A stretch of 64,000 nucleotides of DNA from Camelus bactrianus (Eukaryota; Chordata; Mammalia; Artiodactyla; Camelidae): assembly GCF_048773025.1 (NCBI RefSeq), contig NC_133547.1, positions 5,032,001 through 5,096,000 of the forward strand. Reading direction: 5' to 3'. Position numbers and translations under genes: made by a program. Each line of letters begins with the position of its first letter. Within the stretch, counting starts at the first letter, position 1. Positions 44,535 to 62,900 of the stretch are shown here, in pieces. Under the pieces are notes generated by a model. It was not told the DNA's origin, ran no database searches, and was given only the letters and a program-made list of their open reading frames with translations.

Positions 44535-44540
44535 ATTAAA
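44535..44540 (+). terminator. Candidate polyadenylation signal of the B4GALT-like gene
   Basis: ATTAAA 72 bp after the stop codon, followed within 30 bp by a T/C-rich stretch. ATTAAA is the commonest variant of AATAAA. Confidence 0.6.
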
Positions 44541-45084
44541 GGAGGGTTTACTTTATTCACTCCTCTCTGCCACCCCACGCCCCATCCTTCCGTTTCCATT
44601 CATTCAGTTACATGGGGCCCCATTCAAATTCGCCAAGCTCTGGGCCTCTCTATGCAGTTCAAAGTGCTTAACACACGCCCACCCGTTGACTTCTCACAAG
44701 GACTTGTTGGGTAGCCCTTCTGTCATCTTCCTTTTGAAAACCAGGACAGATGTCTTGCCTGATGGATGTAAAATCAAGCACAGGAACCTGGCTCCCAGGC
44801 CTGTCCACTTACAGATTATGCTGTTCTACTTTCTTGCAGCAGAAAAGGGGGGGGGGGATGAATAATTTTTTAAAATGTGAGGATGGTTGAGTAAATTACA
44901 GCATGTCCACATGATCGAATATCACTGCAGTCACTGAACAGCCGTGTTGTGGAGTGAAAAGAACCAGTGCACACGCGTGAGATGATCTAATATTTATAAA
45001 ACAAAGAGGAAGGAATACCTCAATGGGTGTCTGATTATGAGCATAGTAGTGAGTGTGTGTGGATAACAAGTACTGGCAGACTTC

Positions 45085-45290
45085 TTCCATAAAGGCCAGA
45101 GAGGAAATGTTTTCAGATTGCAGCCGAATGGCCTTTGCCACGGCAGCTCAGCCCTGCCACTGGAGCACAAAAGCAGCCACAGACAACACATGAACAGATG
45201 AACGTGGCTGTGTTCCAGTAAGACTTTATTTAACGAAACAGGTGGCCGACCAGATCTGGCTGATGGTCAGTTTACTGACTCCTGGTGTGT
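45085..45290 (-). mobile_element. hAT-type DNA transposon remnant
   Basis: Phrases GCACAAAAGCAGCCACAGAC and GTTCCAGTAAGACTTTATTT, and the end GTTTACTGACTCCTG, mark a mammalian Charlie-related nonautonomous element. Confidence 0.65.
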
Positions 45291-45634
45291 ATGACCTGGA
45301 GCCTGCATAAAAATACGGAAGAGTCCATACTGAAAGGCTGACACTGGTTATCCACAGATAGTGGAGGTGGAAAGGGGAGGGCAGAGCTGAACCAGTCAGG
45401 AAAGAAGAGAAAAACTACACCTTAAAGACCAGAATCCCATTTACGCATTTATGGAAAAAAAAAAAGTACATTCACATGCCTATATACATACAGAAATTAA
45501 TAACTACTGACTGCAATCTCAGGATGTAAATAGGGAATAAATTTGATAATTATATTAGGTGCTTTTAAAATATGTGTATAATATACACATTGTACAACCC
45601 AAACATTTACAATTTTTATTTGTTAATCACACCT

Positions 45635-45870
45635 CAATAAATGTGTGTGTGTGTGTATATATATATAAATATATATATAAATTTTTTTATATATGTATAT
45701 AAAAAATTGAGCCACACTTCCTGTTATGCAGTGAATTCTGTAGCAAACACTACAGAACTGAGGGGGTGTGTGTATATATGCATATAAATATATATGCTGA
45801 CCTGAAGATGTAAATACACAGACATACATATACATACAGATACACACATATACATAATACTGCCCAGTCA
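45635..45870 (+). repeat. TG/TA microsatellite tracts
   Basis: A (TG)n then (TA)n run at 45643-45690, with further TATA/CATA-rich runs at 45770-45860. Confidence 0.9.
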
Positions 45871-46573
45871 CTGTTCAGTTCCCTGGCCTTTTAGAAATAT
45901 TGATACCCCACATTAAGTAGGGTTTATATCATGAATATAATTTGCCACATACTTTCCTGTAAATCTGGGAACAGTCTGTTCTGTACCACATTCTTTTTTC
46001 TCAGTGTGTTAAGAGTTTTATTCCCCAGATGAATTTTATAATTCAAAAAAAAAATTTAATGGTCACATGTCTAGTTGTGGATCTTATGAGACCCTGTCAG
46101 TTTCAACTATTGAGAACAAACACGTCCTCTGACAGCAATTTCTGACAGCTTTTCTTTTGGCTCACACATCAGTCACTTTTGCCAACCCACAGTAGCATAG
46201 GTAGAGGTCAGCTACATCTTTTTGGAAATAAGCACATTTTCAGAACCTTCCATTTTTCACTAGTAAATGAGAGTCAGTCATTCAGAGTTAAGTCCAATTC
46301 CATTTTGCTTTACTTTTTTTTTTATTTCTTTGAAGGGGAGGGAGAAATTATATTACACGAATTTTATAATTTTTAATGAGACTAGTATTATTATGGGCAT
46401 TTCCACTCATTCTTAAAAGTTCTTGTCTGAGTAATTTCCCTCACATATAATAATGTATAATTTGGTGGCATGCAATGCATTCCTAGAGTTTTTCTGAAGC
46501 ATGAATTCTGTAGCATACAATTAAATCTGACTTTTGTAAGATTTTTTTCTTCAAGAAATCCAGAGAGTTTGTT

Positions 46574-53434
<6,861 letters not shown>

Positions 53435-53959
53435 GTCCCCTCTGGGCTTCTGCTCTTGGTCTTTCTTGCTGACAACTCCACTTTTCCCCGGAGCTTGCAG
53501 CTGAGTGGGCATCAGAAGACTCCAGTCTGAGCTGCTGGGAAGAGTCAGGCTGGGCAGCGAAGGGAGGTCCTGCAGCCTCAGTGATGTGGGTTCTGCAGAG
53601 ACACCAAGAAACCCTGGAAAGGAAATGACCACATAGTTACTCATTTAATACTCACTCCATATGGATTTCAGAGGGCCCTAAGGTGAAGGTCATGTGCTAG
53701 ACAATGAATGTAGACAAAACTCAGAAAAACTTAGCTGTTGGGGTAAAAAATAAGAAAAGATGAAGAGATTTGGACTAAATGAAAGTTTAATGGCAGCTCT
53801 GCCACCTCTTAACTGTGAGAAGATGAAGATCATAGTTTAGCTGTAGTTTCCAAAATGAAGAGGAAGGTATTTATCAAAGGCAGTGGGAAAGTTACATGAG
53901 ATGAGGCTCGTCATGCCCTCAGCACCAGCCTGACACATGGTGAACACTGAATAAAAAAC

Positions 53960-54160
53960 AGCAGGTTGCAGAGTCCGGTGCCTTGTTTAGTTTTCACACA
54001 ACCCCCGTCAGCTAACGATTGTGATGATAATCATACTCATTTTGTAGATGAGTAAACTGAGGCTGAGTGCTGTTACATCATTTGCCTTAAGGTCACTCAC
54101 TCTGCAAAGGGAAGAACAGGGACCGAGTCCCATGTCTGGCTCATCTTAAACTGCACACAG
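53960..54160 (-). mobile_element. MIR SINE in ZNF175 first intron
   Basis: Contains CTCATTTTGTAGATGAGTAA and ACTGAGGCTGAGTGCTG, the MIR core in reverse arrangement. Confidence 0.7.
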
Positions 54161-54699
54161 CTGGCACTAACCCATGTGGTCCTCTACGTGGTCAGCTTCC
54201 AGAAACATGGTTTACATTTCCTGTTGCCTTCAGGGAGCTGAGGTTTCAAGTTGTACATGTCTGATGTGCCTAATCTGAGATTCTGGACATTTCAGTGTCC
54301 ATTATGTAGACAGCTCAGCCTTTTCTGACAAAGATAAAACTTAAAATTCAACGTACTGAACCCCACCTTGGCCTGGAAAATTGCAGATATACACCAGGAC
54401 CCCCCAATCACTTACCATTTCTTGCCTGTCCATTTCTTCTTCCTTCCCCCCACCAAAATACAGTGATGGGCACAGTGACCTCTAGAAATCCCCAATGAGT
54501 AGACCAAAGAAGGTCACGAAATGCCCCCCAGTTACCCATGACCAGGCTCTGGAAGTCATTACTGCCCTGATTGCCAATAAATGTTTCCAGGAAGTGTGAT
54601 TGCCACAGGACCCCCAAATAATCCCCAACATAGGGTTCCAAATAATGCACCCCGGTAGGAAACTATCATCCATCTGCTCAAATGCCAATCATTGACAGG

Positions 54700-55390
54700 G
54701 GCCCACGAAGAGGCCAACACTGAGCCATTCATCCATTCCCAAAGGACCCCAACACACTGCCCAGAAAGCAGTTACCCACACAAACCTCCATCACTGACCC
54801 CCCTGGGCCTCCAGTTCACTGGTTCCCAGATGCTACCCTTAGCACCCCACTTTACTGATTTCATAGGTCCCCCCTCAATCACTGTCCCCCTTAAGTGTGT
54901 TACAGTGGGACCCTCAAAGTCCTCCAACCCCTGAAGCTTCTGCTCCCACTCAATCACTGCCTCCTGCAGTCCCCCAAGCAGTGGATCACTTCCCCAAACG
55001 GCTCCCAGCACCATCTACCAGAAGGCCTTCTTAAGGCGCAGATTCACTGTCCTCAAATGAGCAAGTTTCACGGGCCAACAATAGAAAATCTGATATAAAG
55101 TACATTTGGAATTTAAGTTAAAAAATACATACATTCAGAAAATATGCAAAGCGTGAACATTAAGGAGCCAATTATCCAACTTACAGTAGAAAACCCCACT
55201 CACCCCTGTAAGCCCCCACCACTAAGATCCCCATCACTCACCCCACAGATCTCCACCACTCACTCCCTCGACCCGGCATCACTTATTCCACAGACCCCCA
55301 ACCCTCGCCTGTCCCCTAATCCCCACATCACTGACACCATGCCCATTTCCCCTCACTGACCCCACAGATTCCCCACTGCTAATATTCCAA
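54700..55390 (+). repeat. C-rich irregular repeat sequence in ZNF175 first intron
   Basis: Recurring CACTGACCCC, CAATCACTG and CCCACAGA-type words over two blocks (about 54,700-55,015 and 55,190-55,390), split by the right arm of the inverted repeat. It looks like a decayed tandem or low-complexity tract on the non-coding strand. Confidence 0.55.
54975..55119 (-). repeat. Right arm of the 145-bp inverted repeat
   Basis: Partner of 52413-52556 in opposite orientation. It contains GGCCAACAATAGAAAATCTG. Confidence 0.85.
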
Positions 55391-55439
55391 ATCACCTTAG
55401 CCTCCCGCAGGCGATAGACGGGTTAGGAGAGTTGACACT

Positions 55440-55690
55440 ACCAGCGAAATGGCCGCTCTGGGCCACTTCCGGTTTGAATTCCAGCCTGGATTTCTGGGGC
55501 GGGGCTTGAGATGCGCGCATGCTCACTAGAACCTTTGAAGCCACTCCCTGCCAATAGTTATGGAGTATTACCCTTATTTTTAGTCCGCGGTTCACTTTCT
55601 TTCAGGGATTGTCTGGAGAACGACATGGCGGGGCCCATACGGCTTTGATACTGGAGGCCGCCATTTTTAAAGAGCCTTCATTCCGTACAG
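55440..55690 (-). promoter_or_regulatory. ZNF175: ZNF175 promoter region
   Basis: CpG-bearing sequence about 2 kb upstream of the first coding exon. It has an ETS-type site (CACTTCCGG, 55463-55471) and a canonical YY1 site read on the minus strand as AAAAATGGCGGC (55657-55668), with weaker YY1-like sites at about 55,445 and 55,624. YY1 and ETS sites mark many TATA-less start sites of KRAB zinc-finger genes. A noncoding first exon is expected here, but its donor is not fixed. Confidence 0.6.
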
Positions 55691-55929
55691 CCAGGGAAGG
55701 CATCCGGCAATCTCAAAGTTAGTCTTGGCAAGGGACCAATTAAATATGGTGTATATATCTATTTCTAGGAGACAATAGCATTGCATATTCTGGAAAGTAC
55801 CTTTTGTCTGTATTTTTCACACTGATTTATTGTCCCACCCTCGGAATCCAGGTATCCTGCGCCCTCTTCCGTCCCACAACTCCCTCTGCCCAGAGAGGCA
55901 AAAGGAGCACTGGGAGCCCAAAGGTGTTG

Positions 55930-56060
55930 GTTGAGATTGGCAGAGAACGCCTAAAAACCTGGATATTTCCTAAGTGTTGAGAGCCATAAAATGAGTGTCT
56001 TCCGTTATGTTAATGAGGTGGCTTTTGGAAAGTATCTAAGGATAAATTCTCTCTGTGCGT
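55930..56060 (+). mobile_element. ERVL-type LTR fragment (fossil)
   Basis: Shares the order of phrases seen in the LTRs at 7.8 kb and 50.2 kb (AAAACCTGG...TTTCCTAAGTG, then ATGTTAATGAGGTGGCTTTT). It is a small broken copy of the same family. Confidence 0.5.
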
Positions 56061-56439
56061 ACCTTGCTTGTTGGGCTTCACTTTATTGGGCTTCACAGGT
56101 ATTGCTTTTTTTTTTTTTTTAAGAATTAAATGTTTGTGGCAGCCTTGCCTTGAGCAAGTCTATCAGTGCCATTGTCCAACAGCATTTGCTCACTTCATGT
56201 CTCTGTGTCACATTTTGCTAATTCTCAAAAGTATTTCAAACTTTTTCATTATTATATTTGTTATGGTGATCTGAGATAGTGAACTTTGGTGTTACTGTTG
56301 CAAAAAAGATGATGACTCAAATGATGGTTGGGATTTTTTAGCAATAAAGTATTTTTGAGTTAAGGTATGTACATTGTATTTTTTAGACAGAATGCTATTG
56401 TACAGTTAATAGACTACATAGTGTAAAAATAAGTTTTAT

Positions 56440-57430
56440 TTAAAAAAATTTTTTTAAATTGTAGTATAGTTGATTTACAATGTCAGTTTCTGGTGTAAAG
56501 CAAAACGATTCACTTATACATATACATACATTTTTCTTCAGATTCTTTTCCATTATATGTTTTTAGAAGATACTGAATAAAGTTCTCTGTGCTATGCAGT
56601 AGGTCCTTGTTTTTATTTCACTTCATTTACTTTTTTCAAAAAGATTGTACTATAGTCAATTTGCAGTGTTGTGTAAGTTTCTGGTGTATGGCATAATGTT
56701 TCAGTCATACATATACATACATTTTGTTTATCTATTTTAAAACATAACTTTTATATGCACTGGAAAACCAAAAATATCTGTGTTGCTCGACTTACTGAGA
56801 TAATTGCTTTTTGGGGGTGGTCTGGAACTGAACCTGAAATATCTCCAAGGTATGTGTATATGCTAAAATGTCTGTATGAATTTGAATTCCTCAGGGGACA
56901 CATGCTTTAAGCAGTGTTTATAGATATAGCCAAATGACTCTCCACGAGGTTGTACCAATTTGCATCCCCACCCCCTGCAATGTGATGAGAGTCTCTGCTT
57001 CACTCCAACCTCAACAGCAGAGTACATTAGCATTGATTTTGATCTTTCCGATTTTACCCATAAAAAAAAAGTACCCTCTCATAGTTTGAACCTGAATTTC
57101 TCTTGTTAGGCATGAAGGTGAGCATTTTAAAATAGGTTTAATAACCATTAATATTTTCCACTCTATTCTGTTCTGCCTTTCGGTAAACTGGCTTTTCATG
57201 TCAGTTTCCATCATTATTGGCTTCTGTTTCTTTTCTTAAGGATTTGGACAAGTTCTTTTTATATTAGGAAATACAATCATTAGTCTATAGTATGATCATG
57301 AGTATCTTTTTCTAATTTGTCATTGTCTTCTGATTTGGTTTAGCTTGGATTTGCCATCCAAATTTTGTTTTATATAGTTGAATTTATAAGTCTTTAAGCT
57401 TTAAAGCTTATAAGCTTGTAACTCTTTTCT
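56440..57430 (-). mobile_element. L1 LINE fragments, reverse orientation
   Basis: Two successive 3' UTR copies (about 56,450-56,625 and 56,635-56,750) share GTTGATTTACAATG/CAATTTGCAGTG and TTTCTGGTGTA phrases. An older reverse L1 piece follows at about 56,860-57,430. No open frame remains. Confidence 0.65.
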
Positions 57431-58140
57431 TAGCACTCTGGCATTCCCAACTCTGAAAATATATGTAATGTTGTGAAATGTGAACTAAAATGGAGTCACT
57501 TATGTCAAGGGACTTTTAAATGGAGCTGGGAGGAGGCCATTAAGAGGCAGGACCTTGCACACATCCCCACCAGGTGGAAGCATGAACTTTTGAACTGGGC
57601 CAAACCACAAATATTTCAAGGTCTCTGCAAGAACACCTGCAGCTTGTCACAGCAACGGATTTTTCCGCCCTCTAGTCATAGCCTTAGCACTCAATCTTGT
57701 TCAGCCAAGATTAGCTTCTGCCTCCAGCTCCAATTAAATTTCTTTGTAACGCAAACCTCCCTTCTTTGCTCCTGACTGTTAGTCCTTTATGGGAAACTCT
57801 GTGGGTCGCTACCTGAATCTGTGTGCCCTATGCTTTGAATTGCAGTTCTCTGATCTCAAAGAAATGCTTTCTGCTTGATTATGTTACCAGAGAGTAAGTT
57901 CTTGTCTATTTGCAGAAGGAATTCAGAGATGAGACAAGGAGATCAAGAAACTAAAGTAAGAATTTATTAAGTGATAGTACGCTCTCAAGGGGAGGTTGGC
58001 AGATTCAGGGTAGTAGTTGCCATTAGTTTCTTTGGCTAGCTGGTTATATGGGGTGTGAAAATGAATGGGCAAAATATTCATTGGGGAGGGAGGAGTTCGG
58101 GGTCATATTTCCTGATTTCCACCCCAGCTCCACCTTCAGT
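57431..58140. other. Intergenic, no gene seen
   Basis: Contains a 100-codon plus-strand frame (57,473-57,775) without recognisable domain. The surrounding phrases (AACGCAAACCTCCC, GGAACCC-free) look repeat-derived, possibly LTR-like, but I cannot assign a family. Confidence 0.35.
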
Positions 58141-58330
58141 CATATATGAACATACATATATTCATTTTTATATTTTTCTTAACCATAAGTTGCTGCAAGA
58201 TGTTGAATATACTTCCCTGTGCTATACAGTATAAACTTGTTGTTTATCTATTTTACATATATAGTTATATTAGTTAGTATATACAAATCTCAAACTCCCA
58301 ATTTATTCCTTCCCACCCCTGCCCTTATTT
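58140..58330 (-). mobile_element. L1 LINE 3' UTR fragment
   Basis: Contains ACTTCCCTGTGCTATACAGT and TTGTTGTTTATCTATTTT, the reverse-strand L1 3' end also seen at 3.4 kb and, in forward form, at 51.8 kb. Confidence 0.8.
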
Positions 58331-58990
58331 AGTCTTGATCTGAAGTGTCATGCATTGGTGCATGATGAGTACTTCTTATCTGCAAGGCTAATTTTATTGT
58401 AATGGGGGCATAATGAGAAAAAGATTACATTCAGATGCCAGAGATTCCTGTCTGTCCCATCTTTTTTTTATCTGCCTAGTGGACCCTTGTCACCCCAAAA
58501 TGTGTGGTTTCCTGTCAGTCCAGAGGTTCCTGCTTTTCTTTGTCTGCCCAAGGACCCCTGTTATTCCCATCAAGTATAAGTAGACATCTGGTGATTTTAA
58601 AGTTGAAAAGCATGCCGAGAGGAAGGAATAGGAGAGCAAAGACAACCGTGGAGAGAAAGGGTCTTAAATTTTCAAGTAAGGAAATTAATCCTGTAAGGCA
58701 AGAGAAAAGGAGTATGTATGGAAGTGTGGAGGTTACAGGCAAAGAGAGGAAACTTTGGCAGAATTATATGTAAATATAAATGCAAATTAAATATAAACAT
58801 AAATAGAAATGTGTTTATGTGCATATGTATATATGTTATAATGTATACATTGTCAACCTAAATAAACCTAGGGGGCAATAATTGTTACAGCAGGCAGATG
58901 GCTAGATATGAGCAGGAGAAAGAGGGGGCACGGGCCATGTGGCAGGAAACCATACATCTTGTGAACAATGGGGATCCTTGGTCAAAGACA

Positions 58991-59053
58991 AGTCCAGAAT
59001 CTGCTGCTTCCTGTGTCTTCCCTCACGTTCTGGAGAACTGTCCCTGGGGCTCC
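58991..59053 (+). repeat. Diverged copy of a ZNF175 intron segment
   Basis: 63 bp matching 53293-53355 at 59 positions by my count, in the same orientation (shared AGTCCAGAATCTGCTGCTTC). The source segment is intronic, immediately beyond the splice donor of the first coding exon. The copy ends in a T-run (59,055-59,072). Confidence 0.8.
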
Positions 59054-59295
59054 TACTTTTTTTTTTTTTTTTCTGAGATTTTTCCACGCTCAGGTATCCA
59101 GGAGCATGGATACTTTTAGAAGGGTTACACAGAGCGTTGTGATCTGAGGGACACACAAAAGGGGCATCTGGAGAGGTCATTAGTGTTTTATTATTTGATC
59201 TGTGTTGTGTTTACACTAGTTTTGCTTTCTAACCATTTGGCTAATGTCACCTATATGGTTATGCACTTTATGTATTTTATATGTATATAATCACA

Positions 59296-59410
59296 GTAAA
59301 AACTGTAGTAAAAATCTGACAAGATACAAGAAGTTTGATTCTCTGACACCCATCTTTTGGTGACATTTTATATTGCTTCTTTCCCCCAGAGCTCAGTATT
59401 CATAAATGAG
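59296..59410 (+). repeat. Left arm of a 115-bp inverted repeat
   Basis: About 90 percent or more identical to the reverse complement of 61015-61129. It shares AAGTTTGATTCTCTGACACC and GGTGACATTTTATA. The arms are 1.6 kb apart. Confidence 0.9.
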
Positions 59411-59439
59411 AGAATAATTGTTTTTGAAGCTCAAGGAAT

Positions 59440-60070
59440 ACTCAGTTTACCTACCAGGGAAATAAAAGATTGATTTGTATGATAGATTTGATTGCACCAA
59501 AATGAAGATTCCCATCAAATAGAGAACAATTCAGGTAAATTGAATCAAGAAATTACAGAATGAGAGCAATCTTCATTTAAGCTTACAGGAGCTTTTAAAC
59601 GAGAATGTACCAAATCTCCCACAAATCAACAAGAAGGAAAACAAGCCAACATAAAAATAAGCAAAGGGCATGAATTTTTATTTCACAAATGTGGAAACAT
59701 GAATGCAAAACAAGTCCACACTGAGATGCTCCAACTCACTGGTAGTTGAAAAAAAATGAGATTCAACAGAAATGAGATACTACTGTACACACATCAGATC
59801 AGAAAATCAAGGTGGCAGATAACAGCAAGCAAGGCAAATATGTGAGGAAGCAGGAACCTCATGCTCTGATGATGGGAGCATAGACTGTTGTGCCATTTTG
59901 GGAGCTGGCAGTATTCTGTTTTGTGAACTGACTGCATTTGCTCTCTGATAAATCACTGAGCTACACACTTAGCCATTTGTGTCTTCTCCACGTTATACAC
60001 TTTACCATAAAAAATTAATTTAAAACTAATATTGAGTGGAAGTACCCAGAAAAAGAAAGAAATACAGACT
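59440..60070 (+). mobile_element. Old L1-type LINE fragment, forward orientation
   Basis: Forward-strand ORF2-end phrases (GCAAAGGGCATGAATTTTTA, GATGATGGGAGCATAGACTG). It lies between the two inverted-repeat arms and is decayed. Confidence 0.6.
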
Positions 60071-61014
60071 GTGTGATGACATTACATGAAGGTCAAAAAT
60101 AGCAAAACCTAAACTTTGAAATTTAGGGATGCATATTTTGTTGGTAAGAATATATCATTCTCCAAGGTTAATAGTAGGGATAAGATCAGAATCTTTAGAG
60201 AAGCTGATAAGGAAAACATCAAGGTCCCTCTGTGTAAACCCTTTGAATGAATAATTCACAAAGAAAGATTGCAGTTAATTTTAAAAGATGGACAATGTTT
60301 ATAGTTACAGCGATGCAAAGTAAAGATGTAACTCTGTTTCTCTAACCTTGAATTAACAAAAGGGAAAAAAAGTCAGTAATGCCAGGCACACTCACGTGTT
60401 GTCGGGAGATTTGAATGACTTTGGGAAATATCATGTTGGCGTCAAATGGAATTGGGGGAATTATCTCCACATACTGTTATCCATTAGAAAGGCATTTTTC
60501 TCTAAGTTACAAACAAGGCTGACTTTCAGGAACATTACAAATAGGGCTTTATTTTTCTCAGTCGAGATAGGCTGATTTTGATTCAGTGGCTTGACAGAGC
60601 CCACAGGACTTCCTAGAGGGTAAAGAAGAAGAAAGAAACAGGGGTTTGGGGGAATCCCAGCCCCAAGTCTAGAGGGCCGGCCCCTCCTTGATTTTCTCCT
60701 TCTTGGGCTCCCAGTCCTGACTCAGCTGCTTTCCTAGCCTGAGGTGCAGATCTAGTTCCTGTCTTGTCAGGCCCTTCTGCACAATCCAGTTATTCCTAAA
60801 CTGAAGACCCAATCTTGCTTCAGCACCACGGACAGCGCAGTCTCTGCTTCCTGGGGACCAGACGTTGCCTTGGTTGGAAAGAGCAGTCTCTCTGTGGGTA
60901 GGCTGCGACGGAAGGGAGAATTGGGAAAGGCCTGGGGTCCTGATATGAAGTCTTTCTCCCTCTCCCTCCCTCTACCCTTCTATCCTCCCCTGCCCACTTC
61001 CTTTCTTTCTCTCA
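60070..61014. other. Spacer between inverted-repeat arms, no gene seen
   Basis: A/T-rich to about 60,560, then unique GC-richer sequence with a pyrimidine tract at 60,950-61,010. No coding frame is visible. Confidence 0.4.
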
Positions 61015-61129
61015 CTCATTTATGAATATTGAGCTCTGGGGGAAAGAAGCACTATAAAATGTCACCAAAAGATGGGTGTCAGAGAATCAAACTTCTTGTA
61101 TATTGTCTGATTTTTACTGCAGCTTTTAC
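61015..61129 (-). repeat. Right arm of the 115-bp inverted repeat
   Basis: Partner of 59296-59410 in opposite orientation. It contains GGTGTCAGAGAATCAAACTT. Confidence 0.9.
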
Positions 61130-62035
61130 CGACTCTAACTTTGTGCCAAATCCTGAGAAATTATAATTTTTTGTGCCTCAGTGTCTGTCAGATAAATGAA
61201 GGCATGAAATATCAGGAGGCTGACTGAGGCTTTGTCTTTAGAAGCAACAGAAGACATTCAAAGTGTTGAGGCATATGAGAGACCTTGCTTAGACTGGGGA
61301 AGGAGTCCTGTGACCTCAGGGTTGGAGGGCTATCAGTGGCAGACCTAGAGGCTACAAGAGGCAGATAAGTAAGAGGAGGGAGGTTATGTGGTCACGTCAT
61401 GGAGGAGAGGAATTGTGGAGGCTGTGGAGATGCTAGGGAGGGAGATTCTGTACATGTTTGTGCAGGACTCACAGTCACAATTTCTGTCTCACCATGAACC
61501 CAAATGGCTCAAACAAGTCGGGCTGGAGTCAGGGCTCCAGGCTCAGTCCCAGCCTCTGTCCATAAGGTCTCTCCCTGAAGCTAAAATCAAGAGTTCACCC
61601 AAAGCTTCCTGCAGCCTCCAGGATACTCCAGCCCTGGGGTGGGTCCAACAAAGAGAGGATTCGATCCCAGAAGAATCTTGGTCTCTCACTCCTCTGTTCC
61701 CACAAGCAAGGCTCCAAGAAACCAATCTGGGGAAAATAGACCCTCAGACTCCATATTTCTCATGAGGGAAATGGGGGCTGATCTTCAGGAGGTGAGAGCT
61801 GGGGTCTCAGGGTACAGGAAGAAGGCAGGGTCTGTCTGGTTGTGGTCCCAGGAGAGAAGAGCTCAGCTTTCACTTCCCCTGTAGTGGCCCAAGGAAGAGA
61901 GGGGGTATTTCTGGTAAAGGGAGAAGTTTGACACAGAAACCACATGCTTCAATCAGAGAGTGTCTCCATGGTCACCCCTACCTCCAGGCTGGGAGAGGAT
62001 AATCAGATGGTGTCAAGAGAATCCAGATTACCTTC
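61130..62035. other. Intergenic, no gene seen
   Basis: Unique-looking sequence. A 125-codon plus-strand frame at 61,388-61,765 has no recognisable domain. It may be the decayed 5' flank of the Siglec-like relic that follows. Confidence 0.35.
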
Positions 62036-62039
62036 TGCA

Positions 62040-62900
62040 ACCCAGAGATGCTGCAGCTGCTGTGGCCACAAACTGTGAGGGCAGCAGATCTGAGGATGAG
62101 GTTTCTGGGCAGGGCTGCGGCCAGATCCTCTGTTTCCTGTAGTGGTCCCTGGAGGGTGATGCAGGTGCGATCAGGAAGCTTTAGTCAGTGATGGCGAAGG
62201 AGGGCCTGGATGACCAGCCCCATTTTCCATTCCAACCCAGGGCTTTTCTGGACTGACTTTAGCCCCCTTGACATCCACCTTCAGATCCTGGAAGTGGCCA
62301 ACAGACACGGTAATTCCCTTCTGGCCACAGACCCCATCAAAATCTGGAAGAAAGAATCTGAGGCCAATTCAACCTCTTCTGAGATCCAGGGGCCCACTGT
62401 TCCTCTCTAAGCATCAGGCTTTCCAGGATGCAGGAAAATGGGACTGGTTCAGGATAGCGAAATACTGGGAAATGACTCCCAGTGTCTCTGAATGTGATGA
62501 GCATTCAGGAATCCCCAGGAAAGAACCCGAGACAGGAACACGCATGCTCCTTATCTGGAGGGTTCAGAACCCCGTGGGGAGCTGAGATGGAGTCTCAGGG
62601 TCTCCTCTCTGGGGTCTGAGTCTGACTCTCCTCTCCAGCTTGTACCAGATACCCCAGGTCTACACCCCTTTAACCTTTGAACCATCTTGGAGTCTAAACA
62701 GCATTTTGCCAGTCCAGGGTCCTCCAGGAGGATGTTTGTCTCATTCAGAGTTCCCCAAAGCCCCCATTCCTTACTACTCACCCATATGCGGGGTCCCAAG
62801 ATCATGACACCAGCTTTACATGTCAGGTGACCTTCCTGGGAGGTGATCGGTCTATGAGTGGAACCATCTGAGGGGTTCAGCCCATGGCTACAAACCTATA
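62040..62900 (+). pseudogene. Decayed Siglec-like gene relic
   Basis: The best part is 62,640-62,870, which parallels the first C2-set exon of the SIGLEC5 gene in this window. CCCAAGATCATGACACCAGC and ACATGTCAGGTGACCTTCCT match the [11 protein letters not shown] segment, here reading DHDTSFTCQVTF before a TGA. Weaker likeness to a signal exon (ATGCTGCAGCTGCTGTGG, 62,049) and to a V-set CC' loop (LLATDP, about 62,315) lies upstream in the right order. Frames are broken and splice sites poor. A Siglec on the 5' side of ZNF175 is expected from the human order (SIGLEC6), so this may be its remnant. Confidence 0.5.

Larger units (their letters stand above)
44541..46573. other. Gap between the B4GALT-like gene and ZNF175
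   Basis: A MIR-like piece lies at about 44,600-44,840, then an L1-derived section (44,870-45,080) and a hAT remnant. From 45,300 to 46,570 it is A/T-rich; the last part before 46,574 would be ZNF175 3' UTR. No other gene is seen. Confidence 0.5.
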
